The notes beneath the pieces are model-generated. The model saw only the letters and a program-made list of their open reading frames with translations. It did not search any database and was not told where the DNA came from. From contig JANWYE010000009.1 in NCBI GenBank assembly GCA_025057175.1, positions 1-38,905 on the forward strand: a stretch of DNA of 38,905 bases, read 5' to 3'. The number at the start of each line of letters is the position of its first letter. Position 1 is the stretch's first letter. The stretch is from Chloroflexus sp. GTDB lineage: Bacteria > Chloroflexota > Chloroflexia > Chloroflexales > Chloroflexaceae. A program made the translations under genes and the position numbers. Shown here piece by piece: positions 9,682 through 20,690 of this stretch.

Positions 9682-10609
9682 CGGCAAGTCCTGATCGTTC
9701 AATCGATTCGACAAACCAGCGCTGCAAGATGAAGTAGATCACCAGCAGCGGCAAAATAGTCAGAAACGTCCCGCTCATCTTGACCGCTTCGTTGAGCCGG
9801 TCGAAGATGTTGACCATGCTTGAGGGGTAGAGATTCTCGTAAGCTTGGGTGAATTTGGCCAGTTGCATCGGCAGTGTCTGAATGCCTCCTTCCAAAAACA
9901 CCGTGGTAAGGTAAGTTTCATTCCAGTACCATACAACCGAAAAGATGAATGAGACGATAAAAGCCGGCACTGCGCCGGGCAAGGCAATGCGCCAGAATAT
10001 GCCAAGATCCGACGCGCCATCGAGCCGGGCGGCTTCTTCGAGCGCTCGCGGCAGCGAGAGAAAGTTTTGGTAAAAGATGAGAATGAAGATGGCGCTCTTG
10101 AACCCTTGCCCTAGCGCCGCCGGAATAAGCAGTGCCCAAATGTTCCCTAATAGATTGAGGTAGCGATAGTTGAGCATCTGCGGGATGATCGTGTTTTGCG
10201 GCGGAATAACGAACGTAGCGAAGATAAGGGCGAAGAGCAGCGGCTTGCCCCACAACCGGTAGCGGGCTAGCCCGTAGCCAACCAACGCGCAGACCACCAC
10301 CTGCAACACCGTTGGCGCAGCGCTGACCACAATGGTTGCGCGCAGGGTGTCAAGGTAATTGAGCACCCGATACGCCTTTTGGTAATTGCCCAGATACAGC
10401 TCGGTCGGCACCCATTGCACCATCGGGTTGAGCAGATCAGCGGGACTTTTGAAGCTGTTGACTGCCATAAATAGCAGCGGGTAGAGATACACAAACCCGA
10501 TCGCGATCAAGATTGCGTAGAGGAGGCTGGTGGGTAACAGACCGGGCCGGTTGTGTACCCCCCACACCACTCGTCGTAGATAATCAAACTGTAGCCGCCG
10601 CATCGGCAA
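9674..10609 (-). CDS. Carbohydrate ABC transporter permease (MalG/UgpE type)
   Basis: Six predicted TM segments; EAARLDGASDLGIFWRIALPGAVPA EAA-loop motif. Confidence 0.94.
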   Translation of the reverse strand: MPMRRLQFDYLRRVVWGVHNRPGLLPTSLLYAILIAIGFVYLYPLLFMAVNSFKSPADLLNPMVQWVPTELYLGNYQKAYRVLNYLDTLRATIVVSAAPTVLQVVVCALVGYGLARYRLWGKPLLFALIFATFVIPPQNTIIPQMLNYRYLNLLGNIWALLIPAALGQGFKSAIFILIFYQNFLSLPRALEEAARLDGASDLGIFWRIALPGAVPAFIVSFIFSVVWYWNETYLTTVFLEGGIQTLPMQLAKFTQAYENLYPSSMVNIFDRLNEAVKMSGTFLTILPLLVIYFILQRWFVESIERSGLAGE

Positions 10610-10769
10610 TCCTCCGGTAGACGAAGTTTGCTACGTTGCCCCCACCCCAGTCCTCGCTGTGGCGGACGTATTCCCTCCCTCCAGCGGGGGGAAGCCGAGA
10701 GGGGGCCACAGCCTTGCCCCCACTCCAGTTCTAGAGACTGGCCCGCCGGGCGGTCTCTACCCCATACCT

Positions 10770-11639
10770 TCAATCCTTCGCCCGCGGGCGCAAGACCAAA
10801 AAGGTCGCTATCAATAGCGCGATCAACGCCAACGCATAGAGAAATGCCATGGCGCTAGCGTAGCCGATCCCGCCCTCAACATCGTAAATGCGCGAATGAA
10901 TATATTTGATCACTTTGTTTTCCGAAAAATGTGAGAGGGTGATAATCGTATAGAGCGCATTGATCACGGTGGTGGTTGTGAGCGATGGCAAGGTAATTTT
11001 CCAGAACATCTCCCACGCTGAAGCGCCATCTACCGCGGCTGCTTCATAGACAAAACGGTCAATCTTTTGCAATCCGGCCAGATAGATCAGAATTTGCACG
11101 CCAGAAAACCACAAAATAAGAATGAACGACGTTAACAAATACCGGACTGGCTCGCGCAACAGGGCCGGTAATTGGCTAACAAAAGCGGTCACTGCCGCCG
11201 AAGAGGCCACTTGTGGCGCTGAAGTCGCTCCTTGCGCGACTAGTTCGCTGATGACCGGCCCGCTTGTGATCACGACCGGTAGAAAGAAGATGGTGCGAAA
11301 GATGGCTCTCCCCCAAAATGGCACATTCAAAAAGAGGGCAATGATCATAGAAAAGATCAAAATAATCGGGACTGAAATCGCCGTTTCAATTACATATTCC
11401 ACCAGTAGTTGCACAAAGGTCGGATCGGTAAATAGGGCGCGGGTGTAGTTTTGCCAGCCGATGGCGGTCAACTCAATCCCTGTTACCGCAACTTTGACAT
11501 TGCTTAGGCTGTATTGGAAGGTTTGCGCCAGTGGTGCGGCAGTGAATAGCGTAAACCCAATCAGCCATGGCAAGAGAAAACGGTAGCCTTGCAGATTTTC
11601 GCGCAGGCGAAAGCGCCATCGTGTTCTGCTGTTGGCCAT
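10770..11639 (-). CDS. Carbohydrate ABC transporter permease (MalF/UgpA type)
   Basis: EAAAVDGASAWEMFWKITLPSLTTT EAA loop; start reassigned to MANSRTRW, preceded by AAGGAG. Confidence 0.93.
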   Translation of the reverse strand: MANSRTRWRFRLRENLQGYRFLLPWLIGFTLFTAAPLAQTFQYSLSNVKVAVTGIELTAIGWQNYTRALFTDPTFVQLLVEYVIETAISVPIILIFSMIIALFLNVPFWGRAIFRTIFFLPVVITSGPVISELVAQGATSAPQVASSAAVTAFVSQLPALLREPVRYLLTSFILILWFSGVQILIYLAGLQKIDRFVYEAAAVDGASAWEMFWKITLPSLTTTTVINALYTIITLSHFSENKVIKYIHSRIYDVEGGIGYASAMAFLYALALIALLIATFLVLRPRAKD

Positions 11640-11698
11640 GCCGGTGCTCCTTCTTCTACCCCTTTCCTCTCGCCGCGCGCGAGAACAGGGAGGGGCCA

Positions 11699-13852
11699 CT
11701 ACTCAATCACCACCGCCTCCCGAGCTGGGATCATTCTGCCGGCCAACGAGACCGGTTGGTTCGTGTAGTTGACCACTATCCGTTTGCCGTTGGCATATTC
11801 GGTGACGGCCACGCCGGGCAAAGGCGTCGTTCGCGCCACAATCGCCGATCCTTGCACCGGCCCTAACACCTTAGCCAGCCTTGTATAGGCCCGCTGCACC
11901 TCGTCGCGCCATTGGCGATAGGCCGAGGTGTAGATCCAATTCGATCGCGTCTTTAACATTGCTGCTGTTGTCTCGTGGGTGAGCAAGAAGGATGGGTAGG
12001 CGCCATAGTCGGCGTGGCGCAGCAGGTCTTCTTCCAGATTCGACGAGAAGTTGAGCGGTGGGCCGTAGTATGGAATGTAGCCGGCCAACACGATCGGCAA
12101 GAAGGGTACGGCAGCAGAGGTGTAGATGTAGCCGCTGTCGCCGAGCGGCATATCGTAGTAGGCACGGGTAGCGCCCCATAGATAGGCGTTGGGCCGGTAG
12201 ATGGCAAAGGGGCCATTGGCGGTTAGTCGCTCTTGATAGGCTTGCAAGCTCTGCTCGCGGTTGCGGCGGGTTTCGGCGCGAAAATCGCTGTACAGCCGAA
12301 AGCCAATGCCGTCGAGCGCGATGCCAATTTCCACCGGTTGAAAGGCGTCGCGCCACGCTGCGATTCGCCGCTCGACTGCCGGCAGGTTGAGGTAGATCTG
12401 CTGCATGCCACGATGCGTGCCCCGTAAGATGGCCCGGTTGATCGCCATCGCGGTCTCGGCCCGCGTGTAGCCACTCTCATCAACGAGTCCAGCCTGCGGA
12501 TCAACATACAAACTCAAGTACCCTCCCTGCGCTGCAATTGTCTGCGCCAACCGTTCCAATGCTCCCCGGCTGCCCAACGCACCTTCGATCCGCAGGTCGA
12601 GCGGCAGCGGCGCGGTCGCGCCTTGCGGTTGCCAGCCGTAATAGACCACTTCCACCCGCCTCGTGGGCAGATCGGCGAGTATCTCGGCCATTTCAGCGAT
12701 GGTTGTCATCGGGATGGCCCGCTGCCAGAAGAGCACTCGCTCACGTTCAGCGCCGAGAAACTCGACCCGCAATGGTATCCCGTCACTGATGGCTCCCATT
12801 GGCTGCAACACGCCCTGCCCAACCAGAAAACGCTGATAGGCTCGCGCCAAGCCAACATAATCTGCCTCGGCTCCAGTGAGGAAGTGGTAGTGCTGCACAA
12901 TGTCAAAGGCGTTCGTCTGTGGTTGGATAACGGTTACTCCTGCGCCGGAGCGATTCGTGGGCTGGAAATAGCTCTCGTTGTAGATGAAGAGGTTGTAGAG
13001 AAAGTTGAATTTGGTAATTATCCCCGCCGGGTGCGCTAGCAGTTCGGCAAAAGCCGATCCCTGTTCGAGAATGGTCAGGAAGGCATGCCGTCCTTCGCCA
13101 TGCACCATCCCAAAGACCGGCGCCGAAAGCGGGTAGATAGGGCGGGTGTCGGGGTTGGCTGGCAACTCACCGCGCATTCCTAGATCTGGGCCATAGTAGC
13201 GGCCGTAGAACATCGCGCGGGCGGTCGTGCGCTCGGCGAAGGCAATGGTGCTGCCGCTGCCATCGGGAATCAGCATGTATCCCGGTGTCTCCGCTTCACG
13301 GGTGGCGCCGAAGAAGGGGTAGAGGTGCAATTGGGCCAGCCGGAAGTTACCCGCTTCACCGATCCCGCTGAATGGCACGGCCACCCGCACCCCGCTCGGC
13401 GTTAGCGTGACCTGCACGGTTACGGTGATGGCCGGTTCAGTGAAGGTGACTTGGCCGGTAAAACCATCGCTGTGCAGCGTAATTGCAAGCTGGTGTTCGG
13501 CGTTCGTAATCGAGGCCCGCCGCGTGTTGGTGCGCGCATCCATATACTCGATGCTGATCCCGCTGCGGGCAAAGGCCGTCCATGTCCGGTTGAGCCGGTC
13601 GTCTGGCGTCACTTCATCGAGGTTCGACGACCAGACATAGCCGCTGCGCCGGTCGAGTACCTTGAAGGCCAGCGTCTCGCGGTTGAGGTACAGCTCGAAG
13701 CCGGCATTGGCGGCCACCCGCTCATAACCGGCGGGGATGTTCGGCGCGCTTCCCGCCGCGTGGGTGGTGGGCAGATGCGTCGCCAGCAGGAGCGCTCCGA
13801 TCAGGAGATGGATGAGTGTGTATGCCTTCACCCTGAACCTCGTGTGTGCCAA
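11699..13852 (-). CDS. DUF5696-like secreted protein, possible TIM-barrel glycoside hydrolase
   Basis: 717 aa; signal peptide; N-terminal beta-rich region (GFELYLNRETLAFKVLDRRSGYVWSSNLDEV) then barrel-like C-terminal half (VEVVYYGWQPQG..., IGIALDGIGFRLYSDF). Confidence 0.6.
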   Translation of the reverse strand: MAHTRFRVKAYTLIHLLIGALLLATHLPTTHAAGSAPNIPAGYERVAANAGFELYLNRETLAFKVLDRRSGYVWSSNLDEVTPDDRLNRTWTAFARSGISIEYMDARTNTRRASITNAEHQLAITLHSDGFTGQVTFTEPAITVTVQVTLTPSGVRVAVPFSGIGEAGNFRLAQLHLYPFFGATREAETPGYMLIPDGSGSTIAFAERTTARAMFYGRYYGPDLGMRGELPANPDTRPIYPLSAPVFGMVHGEGRHAFLTILEQGSAFAELLAHPAGIITKFNFLYNLFIYNESYFQPTNRSGAGVTVIQPQTNAFDIVQHYHFLTGAEADYVGLARAYQRFLVGQGVLQPMGAISDGIPLRVEFLGAERERVLFWQRAIPMTTIAEMAEILADLPTRRVEVVYYGWQPQGATAPLPLDLRIEGALGSRGALERLAQTIAAQGGYLSLYVDPQAGLVDESGYTRAETAMAINRAILRGTHRGMQQIYLNLPAVERRIAAWRDAFQPVEIGIALDGIGFRLYSDFRAETRRNREQSLQAYQERLTANGPFAIYRPNAYLWGATRAYYDMPLGDSGYIYTSAAVPFLPIVLAGYIPYYGPPLNFSSNLEEDLLRHADYGAYPSFLLTHETTAAMLKTRSNWIYTSAYRQWRDEVQRAYTRLAKVLGPVQGSAIVARTTPLPGVAVTEYANGKRIVVNYTNQPVSLAGRMIPAREAVVIE

Positions 13853-13876
13853 TGGTACGATCGCTATCGCAATGCC

Positions 13877-15919
13877 CTACAAACTACGCAACCCGATCTC
13901 CTGCCAGACCGCGCTGACAAAATCGAACAGTTGCCCGAAGAGCAGCGAGAGAATGTAGGCGGTGAGCGCCAACATCGCCATCGTGAACAGCGTCTTGAGC
14001 ACGTTGCTCGTTGTTTCGGAAATGGTGTAGTTGTGGATTTCCCGCACCATAATAAAAAGCATCAATCCAGTCCATGCAAAGATGACCTGTTGCGAAAAAC
14101 TGACCAAGAAGACTTCATTGAGTGTGAGTACATTCGAGGCGGCGATCACCACCGGCATAAACAGCGCATAGGGGAAGAGGCTGTAGGCGCTGCCGATGAC
14201 CACATCGCGCACCCGACCTTCGCCGTCGCTGATGGTTGATACCAGATAGTTAGCGGTGTTCCACAAGCCAAACAGCGCCACCAGCAGCGCGATTTCGTTT
14301 TCAACCCGAATCTGGCCGGGATAGGCATACTGGTTGAACGGAAAACCCATCAGGTAGAGCGACAGCACATGCACGGCGATGACCCACAGGTAGATCAGCA
14401 GCGCAAACCGCAGGCTGCCGCGCTGATTGGCTTTGATGTAGTAGAAGCTATCGACCGGATGACGCACAAAGCGTAGCAGGAAGACCGCATCATCAATCAG
14501 CCGGTAACGGCGCAGCCGGCGCATACCGGCCCGCAATGGCGCTAGCCAGCCGTACCGCTGCTCAAATCGGCGCAAGACGCTCTGGCCGATCGCTGCCAAC
14601 GTTACCCCGACGATGAACGGGCCGAGGTATTGTTGTAACACCGCATTGCGCAGCTCCCAGAACGCTTCGGAATAGCCGTTCCGATCTTCAGCGTAGCGGT
14701 AGGCGGCCAGCGCGGCGGCGTAGTCGCCTGCCTTGAAGTAGGCATCGGCCAGTCCCTGATAGGCCATAATGAACGAGCCGTTGTAGTTGAGCACCTGTTC
14801 AAAGTAGGGTTGCGCTTCGCGGTAGAAGCCGGCCAGATAGAGCCGCATTGCCCGATGCACCGTCTCGGCGAAGGCCGTCGCTTGGTAAAGAATGAGCGCA
14901 TTCTTTTCTTTATCGAGCGCGTAGATCACATCGCCGGCGCGGGCAATACCGGTCGGGTTGATCAATGTGCCGCGCCGTTGATCGCCATAGTCGCGGGCAC
15001 TGAACATGAACAGCAAGGTGCCGTTTTGGTCGTATTCGAAGATGCGCCCCTCGCCATCAACCACCACCAGCAGCCCTTCGGGATCGATATGGATGTCGCG
15101 GAACGAGGTCGAGCCGTAGATGGTCGGGAAGATATTGCGCCCCGCCACGGTAAACTTGCGAATGCTCTGATCGGCGAAGGTGCTGGCGGTGATGGTGTAG
15201 AGCATTGATTGGCGGTCAATCGCCAGATTTGACGGTGAAGCGGCTTCGTTGCGCACCAGTTGGGCCAGTTGCTCTTCGCTCAGAAACATGCGCTGCAAGA
15301 TCATGCGCAGCGACATCTGGGCCGTGTTGGCGGCGAAGTTGCCGATAAAGCGCCCGTCAGGGTTGAGTTGAATGACCCCCTGCACCGATCCCTCGCTGAT
15401 CACGTAGAGGTTTTTGCGCCGGTCAACCGCTACTTTGCGCGGCAAGAAGGTGCGGTTCTTGCCAAAGAGCGGCTCGCTGGGCCGGCCAAACTGGTGGCGT
15501 AGCGCGCCATCGGCGGCAAAGACCACGATCTGATTCAGGCCGGCATCGGCGACATAGACCGTTCCTTCATCATCGACAAACACGCCGGTCGGCTTGTTCA
15601 GCACTCCTTTGCCATATTCGGCAGTCACAGCCAGCGTCGCATCGAGCCGCACTATGCGCCCGTTGCCGGTATCGGCGAGGTAGATCACGCCATCTGGCGT
15701 CATGAACAGGTCTTCCGGCCCGGCCACCGGCAGAGCGATTTCATCCACTGGAATGTAGGCATCCTGCGTCATGTACAACTCGCCGCCGGGACCGGGAGTC
15801 CACGTCACATAGGGGGCATCGGCCCGCGCTGGCGGCGCGAGCAACGCCAGCCCCCATGCCAGCGTGATCAGCGCGCCGATCACGAAGCTTATTCGTTTGC
15901 GGATGCGCACTGGTCTCAT
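13877..15919 (-). CDS. NHL-repeat / TPR-like / Yip1-like multi-pass membrane protein
   Basis: Signal peptide from MRPVRIRKR; repeated NHL-like blades ([38 protein letters not shown]); TPR-like [27 protein letters not shown]-terminal multi-TM Yip1-like region. ORF extends to 15982 with an alternative start. Confidence 0.75.
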   Translation of the reverse strand: MRPVRIRKRISFVIGALITLAWGLALLAPPARADAPYVTWTPGPGGELYMTQDAYIPVDEIALPVAGPEDLFMTPDGVIYLADTGNGRIVRLDATLAVTAEYGKGVLNKPTGVFVDDEGTVYVADAGLNQIVVFAADGALRHQFGRPSEPLFGKNRTFLPRKVAVDRRKNLYVISEGSVQGVIQLNPDGRFIGNFAANTAQMSLRMILQRMFLSEEQLAQLVRNEAASPSNLAIDRQSMLYTITASTFADQSIRKFTVAGRNIFPTIYGSTSFRDIHIDPEGLLVVVDGEGRIFEYDQNGTLLFMFSARDYGDQRRGTLINPTGIARAGDVIYALDKEKNALILYQATAFAETVHRAMRLYLAGFYREAQPYFEQVLNYNGSFIMAYQGLADAYFKAGDYAAALAAYRYAEDRNGYSEAFWELRNAVLQQYLGPFIVGVTLAAIGQSVLRRFEQRYGWLAPLRAGMRRLRRYRLIDDAVFLLRFVRHPVDSFYYIKANQRGSLRFALLIYLWVIAVHVLSLYLMGFPFNQYAYPGQIRVENEIALLVALFGLWNTANYLVSTISDGEGRVRDVVIGSAYSLFPYALFMPVVIAASNVLTLNEVFLVSFSQQVIFAWTGLMLFIMVREIHNYTISETTSNVLKTLFTMAMLALTAYILSLLFGQLFDFVSAVWQEIGLRSL

Positions 15920-15982
15920 GTGCTTGCCTCTGCGTTCTTCCTTGGCCCCTTGCCCGCCTGAGTGTATCGCGCTGGCCTCCAT

Positions 15983-16885
15983 TTACTTCAACCCTGAATG
16001 CGACATCGTGCTCATCACTTGGCTCTGCAACAAGATAAAGATGATGAGGTTGGGCAAAAAGACAATCAATGAAGCCGCCGCTGCCATCCCCTGCCCGGCG
16101 ACTAGATTGGCCCCCGCCGTGGTTGAAGTGAGGGTAGAGAGATAGAAGGCGAATGTCTTTAGATTTTCGTCGTTGATGTACATTGCCGACGTATCAACGT
16201 TATTCCACGAAGCTTGAAAGGCGAGGATAGCGATAGTTGCCAGCGCCGGTCTAGTCAGCGGCAAAATGATGTGCCAATAAATCTGCATGTCGTTTGCGCC
16301 GTCAATCTGGGCAGCTTCGATCATCTCGTTCGGCAGCGCATCCATAAATTGCTTGAGCAAGAATAGACCGACCGGCATGGCGAGCGCGGGCAGGATATGC
16401 ACCCAGAAGGTGTTGAGCAGGCCGAGCTGTTGAATGATCAAGAAGCGCGGGATCGTTACCGCCACCGGCACAAACATCAGCGCGACGGTATTAATCGCAA
16501 ACAGCGTATTCTTAAGCCGGAACCGCTTCTTCGAGAGAGCAAAGGCCGCTGTTGAGCCAACCACCACCGAGGCCAGCACCGTCAAGAGTGTCACCATCAC
16601 GCTATTGAAGAGGTAGCGGCTGACTGGCACCTCTGACGTTGAGATACGCGCAAAAAGGTCGGTGAAATTCTTGAGCGTGGGCCGCACCACAAAAAAGCGT
16701 GGCGGATAGGCAAACAGCTCCTCCGGCGGTTTGAAAGCGTGCGAGAAGATGAAGACGATCGGCAGCAGCATAAACACTGCCAACGGCAGCAAAACGAGAT
16801 AAAACTTGAGCTGGCTGGGATGAAACCCGCGCGGGTTCATGCCACTATCGCGCAGACTATACGTAAACCAGCGTTTGCGCCTCAT
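15983..16885 (-). CDS. Carbohydrate ABC transporter permease (MalG/UgpE type)
   Basis: [25 protein letters not shown]; start reassigned to MRRKRWF since the longer ORF N-terminus is not permease-like. Confidence 0.93.
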   Translation of the reverse strand: MRRKRWFTYSLRDSGMNPRGFHPSQLKFYLVLLPLAVFMLLPIVFIFSHAFKPPEELFAYPPRFFVVRPTLKNFTDLFARISTSEVPVSRYLFNSVMVTLLTVLASVVVGSTAAFALSKKRFRLKNTLFAINTVALMFVPVAVTIPRFLIIQQLGLLNTFWVHILPALAMPVGLFLLKQFMDALPNEMIEAAQIDGANDMQIYWHIILPLTRPALATIAILAFQASWNNVDTSAMYINDENLKTFAFYLSTLTSTTAGANLVAGQGMAAAASLIVFLPNLIIFILLQSQVMSTMSHSGLK

Positions 16886-16886
16886 C

Positions 16887-17801
16887 TCAATCCTCGCGGA
16901 ACAGTTTGTTGGCAAGCCGGTTAAAGAGCAGCACCATGAACAGCAACACCACTGAAACGGCGGCGGCATAGCCCATCTCGTAGCGCAAAAAGCCGTAGTC
17001 TTCGATATGGTTGACAATCAGTTGGCCAGCATACTGCGGCGTTGGGTTGCTGCCCGATAGCGCGACCCCAATCGTGCCGGCCTGAAACGCGCCGACAATC
17101 GCCATCACCGCGCCAAACAGCATCTGTGGTTTCATTGATGGAATGGTGATGTAGATGATCTCTTGCCAGCGGCTGCTAATCCCGTCGAGCGCGCCGGCTT
17201 CGTACAATTCGGGATTGATGTCGAGCATGCCGGCCAGCATAGCCAAAAAGCCGACTCCCATGCTGCTCCACAGGGTGACGATGATCATAATCGTCATTAA
17301 GTACTCTGGCGATTGCAGCCACTGGATTGGCGCTTGGATCACGTTCAAGCTGAGCAGGAAGCTGTTCAGGTAGCCATTCTGATCACCGCTAAACAGCGTC
17401 TGCCAAACCACTGCCATCGCCACGCCGCCGGTCATTGACGGCGAGTAGAGGATGAGAGCGAAGATCGTGCGCGGCGTGCGTGGGAGCTGGGCCAGCATCC
17501 ACGCCAGCAAGAAGGCCAGCACGTACCCTCCCGGCCCAACCAGCACGGCAAACTGGATCGTGTTGGGCAAGACGTAGCGCATAAAGATGTCGTCTTGGGT
17601 CAGCAACACGATGTAATTGAGCAGACCGTTGAACTGTGGCGGCTGGATCGAGTCGAAAAAGGTGAACGACAGCAGAAATGCCGCTAGCACCGGGATCGCA
17701 ATGAAGATTGCGAACAGCACGGCATACGGAGCGACGAAGCCGTATGCGCTCGCCTCTTTGCGCCACTGCCTGCTCAGTTGGCTGCGCCATTCAGTTTGCA
17801 T
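16887..17801 (-). CDS. Carbohydrate ABC transporter permease (MalF/UgpA type)
   Basis: [29 protein letters not shown] loop; start overlaps the end of the SBP gene by 11 nt. Confidence 0.94.
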   Translation of the reverse strand: MQTEWRSQLSRQWRKEASAYGFVAPYAVLFAIFIAIPVLAAFLLSFTFFDSIQPPQFNGLLNYIVLLTQDDIFMRYVLPNTIQFAVLVGPGGYVLAFLLAWMLAQLPRTPRTIFALILYSPSMTGGVAMAVVWQTLFSGDQNGYLNSFLLSLNVIQAPIQWLQSPEYLMTIMIIVTLWSSMGVGFLAMLAGMLDINPELYEAGALDGISSRWQEIIYITIPSMKPQMLFGAVMAIVGAFQAGTIGVALSGSNPTPQYAGQLIVNHIEDYGFLRYEMGYAAAVSVVLLFMVLLFNRLANKLFRED

Positions 17802-20637
17802 GCGCCATCCACTCCTTCACCATCTCGATCGTCGGAATCGTGATAGATCGCACCCGCTCGCCATTGCGGATGTAGCCGAACTCGGTCATCTTGCGCACAA
17901 TCTCACGATTGATGACCGTCACGGCACTGTCAATTGCAACCCGTGGGTTCGCGCCTTGAAAGACGATCCGGTTCCAGACGTTGCTCAACTCGCGCTCTTG
18001 CATATAACTGCCCGGCAGCTTGATCGGTTCTTGCAGCCATTGCCACTGCTGTAAAATTACCTCACGGTGCGAAGCGGCGATTGGCGTGAAGCGGAATGCC
18101 TCTAGATTGGCCGAGTTCCACAAGTATTCCAGCCCGAAGTTCATAATCAGCTCTTGCTGGAAGGCAACCTGCGTCTCGGTTGACATCCACCACTTGAGAA
18201 ATGCCCATCCTTGTTGCGGCTTATCGGTATTGGCAAACATCATCGCCGCCTGCGCCGAGCCGGTCGCATAACGCAACTGCCTTCCGTCGGGCAAGACGGT
18301 CGCCGGGTAGAGGTCGATGTCCCACAATCCATCGATCTCTGGCGCAGCGGTCAGCAACTTGAGATACGTTTCAAAGTTCGAGATGCCGACCGGCGTTTCG
18401 CCAGCGCGAAAACTGTCGTAGAAGCTGGCCGTGGTGAGCGGCATGCCGTAGATGGTGAAACTCTCGGCCATAAACCGGATCGCCTGAATCGCTTCGTCCG
18501 ATCCCAAGCCCGACATGCCATCTGGCGTATATAGCGATGCGCCATAGTTGAAGAGGTAAGGCGCCGTGACCAGATACCCCTTCAGGCCACCCCCGCTTGA
18601 AAGCGGCGTGTTGTAGTTCATGCCGAAGCGCTGCAATTCGGGCAGCATCTCTAGCACTTCATTCCACGTCCGCGGCACCGGCAAGTTGAGCGTTTCGAGA
18701 ATATCTTTGCGGTAGAACGTGACCCAAAAATCTTGGGTTTCGGGAATCGCGTAGACCGACTCGCCAATGATGTAGCTCAAGAGCGAACCGGGCGCATAGA
18801 TGCGAATGAAGCGGTCGAAGTCGGGGAAACGGCGCAGATCGTAGAGCGCGTTGCGGATTGCCAGCTCATACGGGATGTTGGTGCTGACACCGAGGGCAAT
18901 ATCGGGTTGGGTGCCGGCGGCGCATGCTAGTACGAGCTTCGACTCGTTGGGCATAATCGAAAACTTGACCTTGATCCCGCTCTGCGGAGTGAAGCGCTCG
19001 TCGGCCATGCGCTGAAGTAGGTTGACATATTGTTGCGGGCGATTAACCCACACTTCCAACTCATCGGGGGCGGCGCCGATGCTCTGGTAGGGATCGCTGC
19101 GGAACGAGGCGAAGAAGCGCTGGAACCAATCGGTGACGACTGCGCCGGCGGTGATGTTGGGTTCGGGTGGGATGATGTCCGGCGAATGGATGTAGATCTT
19201 GTCGAGCGCCAGCGGTTGGCTCTGCAGCGAGGGCAAGATGCTACCGAGCAATTGCGCTGCCGAGCCGGCCCCTTCCGATAGCCGGCTCATGCGGGTAGGA
19301 ATCCGGTTGGGGTCTTGGGCCAGAACCGCCAGATTGTCAATCGCCATCTGGTAGGCCAGCACCTCCGGCGAGGCCGGGGTTTGGTTGACGGCCAGCAACG
19401 CTTGTTGGTCGGCGCGCAGTTGGTTGATCAGAACCGCCAACCGTTCGCGAATATCGGGAATGTAGTCGGCGATCTCCCACTCTTTGTAGATGTCAATCTG
19501 ATTGCCGGTGAGCCGCTTAATCGCAAAGGCGAGGTCGGCAATCGCTTTCAGGCCGGCCCGCACCCGTTCAATCGAGTCGTGGTAAGGCGCGGTGGTGGCT
19601 TCGATCCCCAGAATGTGTGTGCCTTGTTCGAGATAGATCTGGTAGGGAGTGGATCCGCCTAAGGTGTAGTTGCGCCAATGCGGGTTATAGCCGAACGGCA
19701 CTGCATTTAGCTCGGCAAACAGCACCTGATCATCAATCAGAATGCGGCGATAAACGGTAAAGTTATTCTTGTAATCTTGGATGGCGCGCAGCGTGATCGC
19801 ATACCAGCCACTCTGGGGCACGCGAAACTCGTAGAAGACGGCAGTGCCGCTGCGGCTCCAGCTTTCGCCGCCGAGGGTGTTCATCCGCAAGTGGTACGGA
19901 TCATACGGCGTCACTTCAAGATTGCGACGACCGAGCGGACGCACGCTGGTGTCATTCTTAAAACTTGGCCGTTCGGCTTCGAGTTCGATCAGCACGCCAC
20001 TGGTTGTGGGCGCTTGCCGGCTAGCGTGATATTCAGCATAGGTTGGGTACGCGCTGATCGCCGGTTGCAAATAGATGCTGCCAAGCGCGATCGTACCTTC
20101 GCCAAGACTAAACGAGATGCGCTGGCGGCCCGCCGGCAGGGTAATCGTAGCCGGATAGGGTTGGCTAAAGTTGGGATCGCGCAACCAGACGTGGCTCCAG
20201 CGAGCCAAGCGGGCTTGCGGGATCAGGGTTTCGTTGCCGTAGCGATCGAGTGGGAATTGATCGGCGGTATCGTGATAGAAGAGCGGGATGATCAGCCGCT
20301 GGCGATCGCTGTGGCCATCAATCTGCACGAGCAATTCAGGCGGGATGAACGTGACCTCTTCCGGCACAGCGGCATCAATCGCCAGCATATACGCGCCGGC
20401 CTGTGGCACCTCGACAGCAACGGTGATGTGATCACCGGCGCGCAGCATGACGCTAGGTTTAGCGTAGGCCGTTGCTAACGGGTGGGTGCTTAGCGGCAAG
20501 CCTAACGAATCGGCGCGCACCTCAATGATTGGCGTCCGCCCGCCCTCGGCCCGCGCCAGCGATGGGCTAGAGAGCAGGCTGGCCAGCGCCAGCCAGAGCG
20601 CAATTATGAGGTGAATGGTATGCCGGTGTATAAGCAT
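17791..20637 (-). CDS. Large extracellular solute-binding protein with N-terminal beta-sandwich/CBM-like regions
   Basis: 948 aa; signal peptide ([13 protein letters not shown]) without a lipobox; C-terminal SBP-like part ([30 protein letters not shown]...[17 protein letters not shown]...[10 protein letters not shown]). Confidence 0.85.
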   Translation of the reverse strand: MLIHRHTIHLIIALWLALASLLSSPSLARAEGGRTPIIEVRADSLGLPLSTHPLATAYAKPSVMLRAGDHITVAVEVPQAGAYMLAIDAAVPEEVTFIPPELLVQIDGHSDRQRLIIPLFYHDTADQFPLDRYGNETLIPQARLARWSHVWLRDPNFSQPYPATITLPAGRQRISFSLGEGTIALGSIYLQPAISAYPTYAEYHASRQAPTTSGVLIELEAERPSFKNDTSVRPLGRRNLEVTPYDPYHLRMNTLGGESWSRSGTAVFYEFRVPQSGWYAITLRAIQDYKNNFTVYRRILIDDQVLFAELNAVPFGYNPHWRNYTLGGSTPYQIYLEQGTHILGIEATTAPYHDSIERVRAGLKAIADLAFAIKRLTGNQIDIYKEWEIADYIPDIRERLAVLINQLRADQQALLAVNQTPASPEVLAYQMAIDNLAVLAQDPNRIPTRMSRLSEGAGSAAQLLGSILPSLQSQPLALDKIYIHSPDIIPPEPNITAGAVVTDWFQRFFASFRSDPYQSIGAAPDELEVWVNRPQQYVNLLQRMADERFTPQSGIKVKFSIMPNESKLVLACAAGTQPDIALGVSTNIPYELAIRNALYDLRRFPDFDRFIRIYAPGSLLSYIIGESVYAIPETQDFWVTFYRKDILETLNLPVPRTWNEVLEMLPELQRFGMNYNTPLSSGGGLKGYLVTAPYLFNYGASLYTPDGMSGLGSDEAIQAIRFMAESFTIYGMPLTTASFYDSFRAGETPVGISNFETYLKLLTAAPEIDGLWDIDLYPATVLPDGRQLRYATGSAQAAMMFANTDKPQQGWAFLKWWMSTETQVAFQQELIMNFGLEYLWNSANLEAFRFTPIAASHREVILQQWQWLQEPIKLPGSYMQERELSNVWNRIVFQGANPRVAIDSAVTVINREIVRKMTEFGYIRNGERVRSITIPTIEMVKEWMAHAN

Positions 20638-20690
20638 AGAAGGGTATTGATGGGGGCAGGGCGCGCCCTGCCCGTACTCGATCCGTTCCG

